The notes under the pieces are model-generated. The model had not been told where the DNA came from. It was given only the letters and a program-made list of their open reading frames with translations, and made no database searches. The translations under genes were made by a program, and so were the position numbers. From Syntrophaceae bacterium (GTDB lineage Bacteria; Desulfobacterota; Syntrophia; Syntrophales; Smithellaceae), in NCBI GenBank assembly GCA_003142535.1, contig PLMQ01000017.1, forward strand, positions 41,903 to 104,574: a DNA stretch of 62,672 nt, given 5' to 3'. Numbering within the stretch: position 1 is the first letter of the stretch; the number at the start of each line of letters is the position of its first letter. Positions 62,620-62,672 of this stretch are shown here, in pieces.

Positions 62620-62672
62620 TGTGGTGTGTTACAACAACATCTCTACAATATGTCATTTCGGGTGTAATGGCA

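Overview
The window looks like a chromosomal segment of a deltaproteobacterium (Desulfobacterota), possibly of the Syntrophales type. This is an inference from several signs: mixed GC, two UGA-decoded selenoprotein genes, fdhD, a Cus-type efflux operon, an IscR/CymR-like Rrf2 regulator beside sulfur genes, and many dispersed palindromic repeats, some resembling ends of REP-associated (Y1) transposases. No rRNA, tRNA, CRISPR array or intact transposase was found.

Layout. 1-4.2 kb: ABC-2 ATPase (cut by the window edge), MaoC-like protein, a selenocysteine peroxiredoxin-like gene, an MBL-fold hydrolase and mtfA. 4.5-13.4 kb: a surface-glycan or peptide-modification island with a GT32 transferase, a GINT1-like propeller protein, a radical SAM protein and the minus-strand operon pqqD-like > HPr-kinase-like > tandem GT2 > NTP_transf_5. 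14-25 kb: uvrB (behind an IS1182 remnant), a CuA lipoprotein, cfa plus an FAD reductase, a DsbC-like protein, a small Cys-rich secreted protein, and uvrC, whose 5' end is duplicated around a Phd/ParE toxin-antitoxin pair. 25-34.7 kb: mntP, a VOC protein, a BASS transporter, a second selenoprotein (DsbA/FrnE-like, carrying an in-frame repeat), MFS, a hybrid histidine kinase, and a DUF104/PIN toxin-antitoxin pair broken by a repeat. 35-37.7 kb: an AT-rich 890-residue nuclease/NTPase/S1 protein, the best candidate for an undescribed defence system. 37.9-47.8 kb: lipoprotein, DinB, YtfJ, NodIJ-type ABC exporter, MBL hydrolase, hisC, secreted proteins and a periplasmic SagB-like nitroreductase. 48-55.8 kb: a sulfur/thiamin block (Rrf2, mnmA, fdhD, metY, cysK, thiM, thiE, HAD). 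55.8-62.6 kb: a YtkA-like/CusC/CusB/CusA efflux operon with a probable integron-type cupin cassette between cusB and cusA.

The most unusual theme is a set of modular, nested dispersed repeats, named here A, B, C, D and X. They interrupt genes, are translated in frame inside genes, supply ribosome-binding sites to genes, accompany duplicated 5' ends of genes, and carry pieces of mtfA. All functions are read from sequence only; nothing was searched or computed.
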